DNA from: Schleiferiaceae bacterium
GTDB lineage: Bacteria > Bacteroidota > Bacteroidia > Flavobacteriales > Schleiferiaceae
NCBI GenBank assembly: GCA_023260615.1
Contig: JALQUY010000081.1
Span: 1 to 7,492 of the forward strand
Direction of reading: 5' to 3'
Length of the DNA stretch: 7,492 nucleotides
A program made the translations under genes and the position numbers. The notes under the pieces were generated by a model that had not been told where the DNA came from, did no database searches, and saw nothing but the letters and a program-made list of their open reading frames with translations. The number at the start of each line of letters is the position of its first letter. Position 1 is the first letter of the stretch. Below, one piece after another: positions 6,777 through 7,492 of the stretch.

Positions 6777-7298
6777 ATGCCCCGCCTCATACTGACCCTT
6801 CTCGCCATCCTCCTCAGCCTTGGCACTACCGCACAACTGGCCCAAAAATTCAACCTCGCCCTCACCACCAAAAACGTTTGGCTCTCCCCCACGCTGACCT
6901 GCGACGCCAGCCCCACCACCAGCCTCGAACTCACCCTCCCCCTCAATGCCACACTATTCTTGGACGACGCATTAGGCGGCCCTGGCATCTACAGCTTCTA
7001 CTCGGAACTCAAATACGTCCGCACCCTCCCCCGCCGCGCCAACCTGCAAGTCTTCCCGCTCCTCATCCTCTTCCATGGCGACACCCGAAGCTTCAGCACC
7101 CCATCCACACTCCTTTCCCCCGGCTTCGGCATCGGCAAAACGTTTCATTTAGGCTCCCTTTCCATCCGGCCCGAATTCGAACTCTCCCTCACCCGAGATC
7201 TCTACAGCTGGTCAGGCGGCATGGGCCCAGGCGCCTCCTGGATCAATGACTACATCTACGGCGCCTGGCCGAGCATCGGTGTGACGGTAATGCGGTAA
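6777..7298 (+). CDS. Small secreted or outer-membrane beta-barrel-like protein, unknown function
   Basis: 173 residues; I do not recognise the family. Residues 1-19 form a typical signal peptide (MPRL, a hydrophobic core LILTLLAILLSLG, then TTA before Gln), with probable signal peptidase I cleavage at A19-Q20. The mature part alternates polar and hydrophobic residues in segments that could be beta strands: about 27-31, 49-56, 70-83, 88-98, 116-124, 126-138 and 164-172. Turn-like Gly/Pro/Asp stretches lie between them. There is one Cys (C42) and no lipobox, catalytic motif or T9SS tail. Codon use is unlike the respiratory genes: Leu is mainly CTC/CTT/CTG here but TTG there, and C-ending codons dominate. 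This strengthens a long shadow frame on the same strand (6692-7249), but only this frame has a signal peptide and plausible protein composition. The gene stands alone between two copies of a repeat. Confidence 0.65.
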   Translation: MPRLILTLLAILLSLGTTAQLAQKFNLALTTKNVWLSPTLTCDASPTTSLELTLPLNATLFLDDALGGPGIYSFYSELKYVRTLPRRANLQVFPLLILFHGDTRSFSTPSTLLSPGFGIGKTFHLGSLSIRPEFELSLTRDLYSWSGGMGPGASWINDYIYGAWPSIGVTVMR

Positions 7299-7356
7299 GC
7301 GGCCATCAATTTAATTTGTGGCAGTCTGATTCTTAAAAACCTGCCTTAGTGTGCTC

Positions 7357-7374
7357 GCCCACTAACGTGTGGGC
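7357..7374. other. Perfect 6-bp inverted repeat (hairpin) in the right repeat copy
   Basis: GCCCAC (7357-7362) and GTGGGC (7369-7374) flank a 6-nt TAACGT loop. It lies 58 bp after the stop of the secreted-protein gene. No T-run follows on either strand, so it is not a clear intrinsic terminator. It overlaps block C (7358-7366) and touches block B (7373-7378) of the dispersed repeat. Confidence 0.6.
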
Positions 7375-7458
7375 AAAGGCCAAGCCCTCTAGCCCTCTAG
7401 CCCTCTAGCCCTCTAGCCCTCTAGCCCTCTAGCCCTCTAGCCCTCTAGCCCTCTAGCT
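7358..7458 (-). repeat. Right copy of the dispersed post-stop repeat, with block A amplified
   Basis: Read on the - strand it begins with AGCTAGAGGGCT (7458-7447), continues as tandem AGAGGGCT units, then a 4-nt spacer, CTTTGC (7378-7373), a 6-nt spacer and GTTAGTGGG (7366-7358). The order and the A-B spacing match the copy after queG; the B-C spacer differs by 11 nt. The copies face each other around the secreted-protein gene. In both, block A lies at, or 2 bases after, a stop codon read in the same direction. Confidence 0.55.
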
Positions 7459-7460
7459 CT
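7383..7460. repeat. Tandem array of the 8-mer AGCCCTCT, nine perfect copies
   Basis: Nine exact, uninterrupted copies occupy 7383-7454, and a decayed tenth (AGCTCT, two C missing) ends at 7460. Each junction creates a CTAG. The unit is not a multiple of three and gives TAG stops in both directions, so the array is non-coding. The - strand reads GGGCTAGA repeatedly, with nine GGG tracts separated by 5 nt. Perfect identity suggests recent or ongoing slippage. It is not a CRISPR array: there are no spacers. Confidence 0.97.
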
Positions 7461-7492
7461 TTACCATACGAAGATTTGCGCCGGCTGAAGGA
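7461..7492 (-). CDS. Possible C-terminal end of a convergent gene (partial, at window edge)
   Basis: On the - strand one frame reads LQPAQIFVW and then TAA (7463-7461), immediately beside the tandem array. A short hydrophobic C-terminal strand is a common protein ending, and a convergent gene would explain why the array lies here. Only nine codons are visible, so chance is quite possible and no product can be named. Confidence 0.3.
   Translation of the reverse strand, partial: LQPAQIFVW

Noticed and set aside
6692..7249. 185-codon + strand frame overlapping the secreted-protein gene
   Set aside because: It is extremely Pro/His/Arg-rich, as expected from a C-rich gene read out of frame. The other frame has a signal peptide and normal composition.
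7383..7460. CRISPR array
   Set aside because: The units are 8 bp and contiguous with no spacers, and no cas genes are nearby.

Overview
The window comes from a member of the Bacteroidota, most likely a Flavobacteriales-type aerobic heterotroph. Three things point there: the order actE-actF-coxB-coxA (alternative complex III joined to an aa3-type oxidase), the family-specific sequence of each subunit (for example the CuA motif CNKIC and the His-rich N-termini), and start codons without Shine-Dalgarno sequences. The genus cannot be told from this sequence alone.

Positions 1-4655 hold the end of a respiratory operon on the + strand. It contains the C-terminal part of the monoheme cytochrome c ActE, the membrane subunit ActF, oxidase subunit II (CuA) and oxidase subunit I (heme a, heme a3-CuB). 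Gaps are only 5, 12 and 24 bp. Together these proteins oxidise menaquinol, pass electrons through c-type hemes to CuA, and reduce O2 while pumping protons. The missing upstream part should hold actA-D. A strong intrinsic terminator at 4676-4716 closes the unit.

Positions 4720-6650 hold a second + strand unit, ruvB (Holliday-junction branch migration motor) and queG (epoxyqueuosine reductase), joined by an ATGA overlap. A Bacteroidota-type TAnnTTTG promoter element lies in the T-rich tail of the cox terminator, so the ruvB mRNA may be leaderless.

Positions 6651-7492 look accessory. A small secreted, possibly beta-barrel protein (6777-7298) has clearly different codon use. It is flanked by two copies of an imperfect repeat in opposite orientation. 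One copy directly follows the queG stop codon. The other appears to follow the stop codon of a convergent - strand gene entering at the right edge, and there its first block is expanded into nine perfect tandem copies of the 8-mer AGCCCTCT. That array gives the - strand nine GGG tracts with 5-nt loops, a G-quadruplex-capable pattern. This is the least explained part of the window. The rest is well-conserved core metabolism and information processing, and I see no complete new defence or mobile system.
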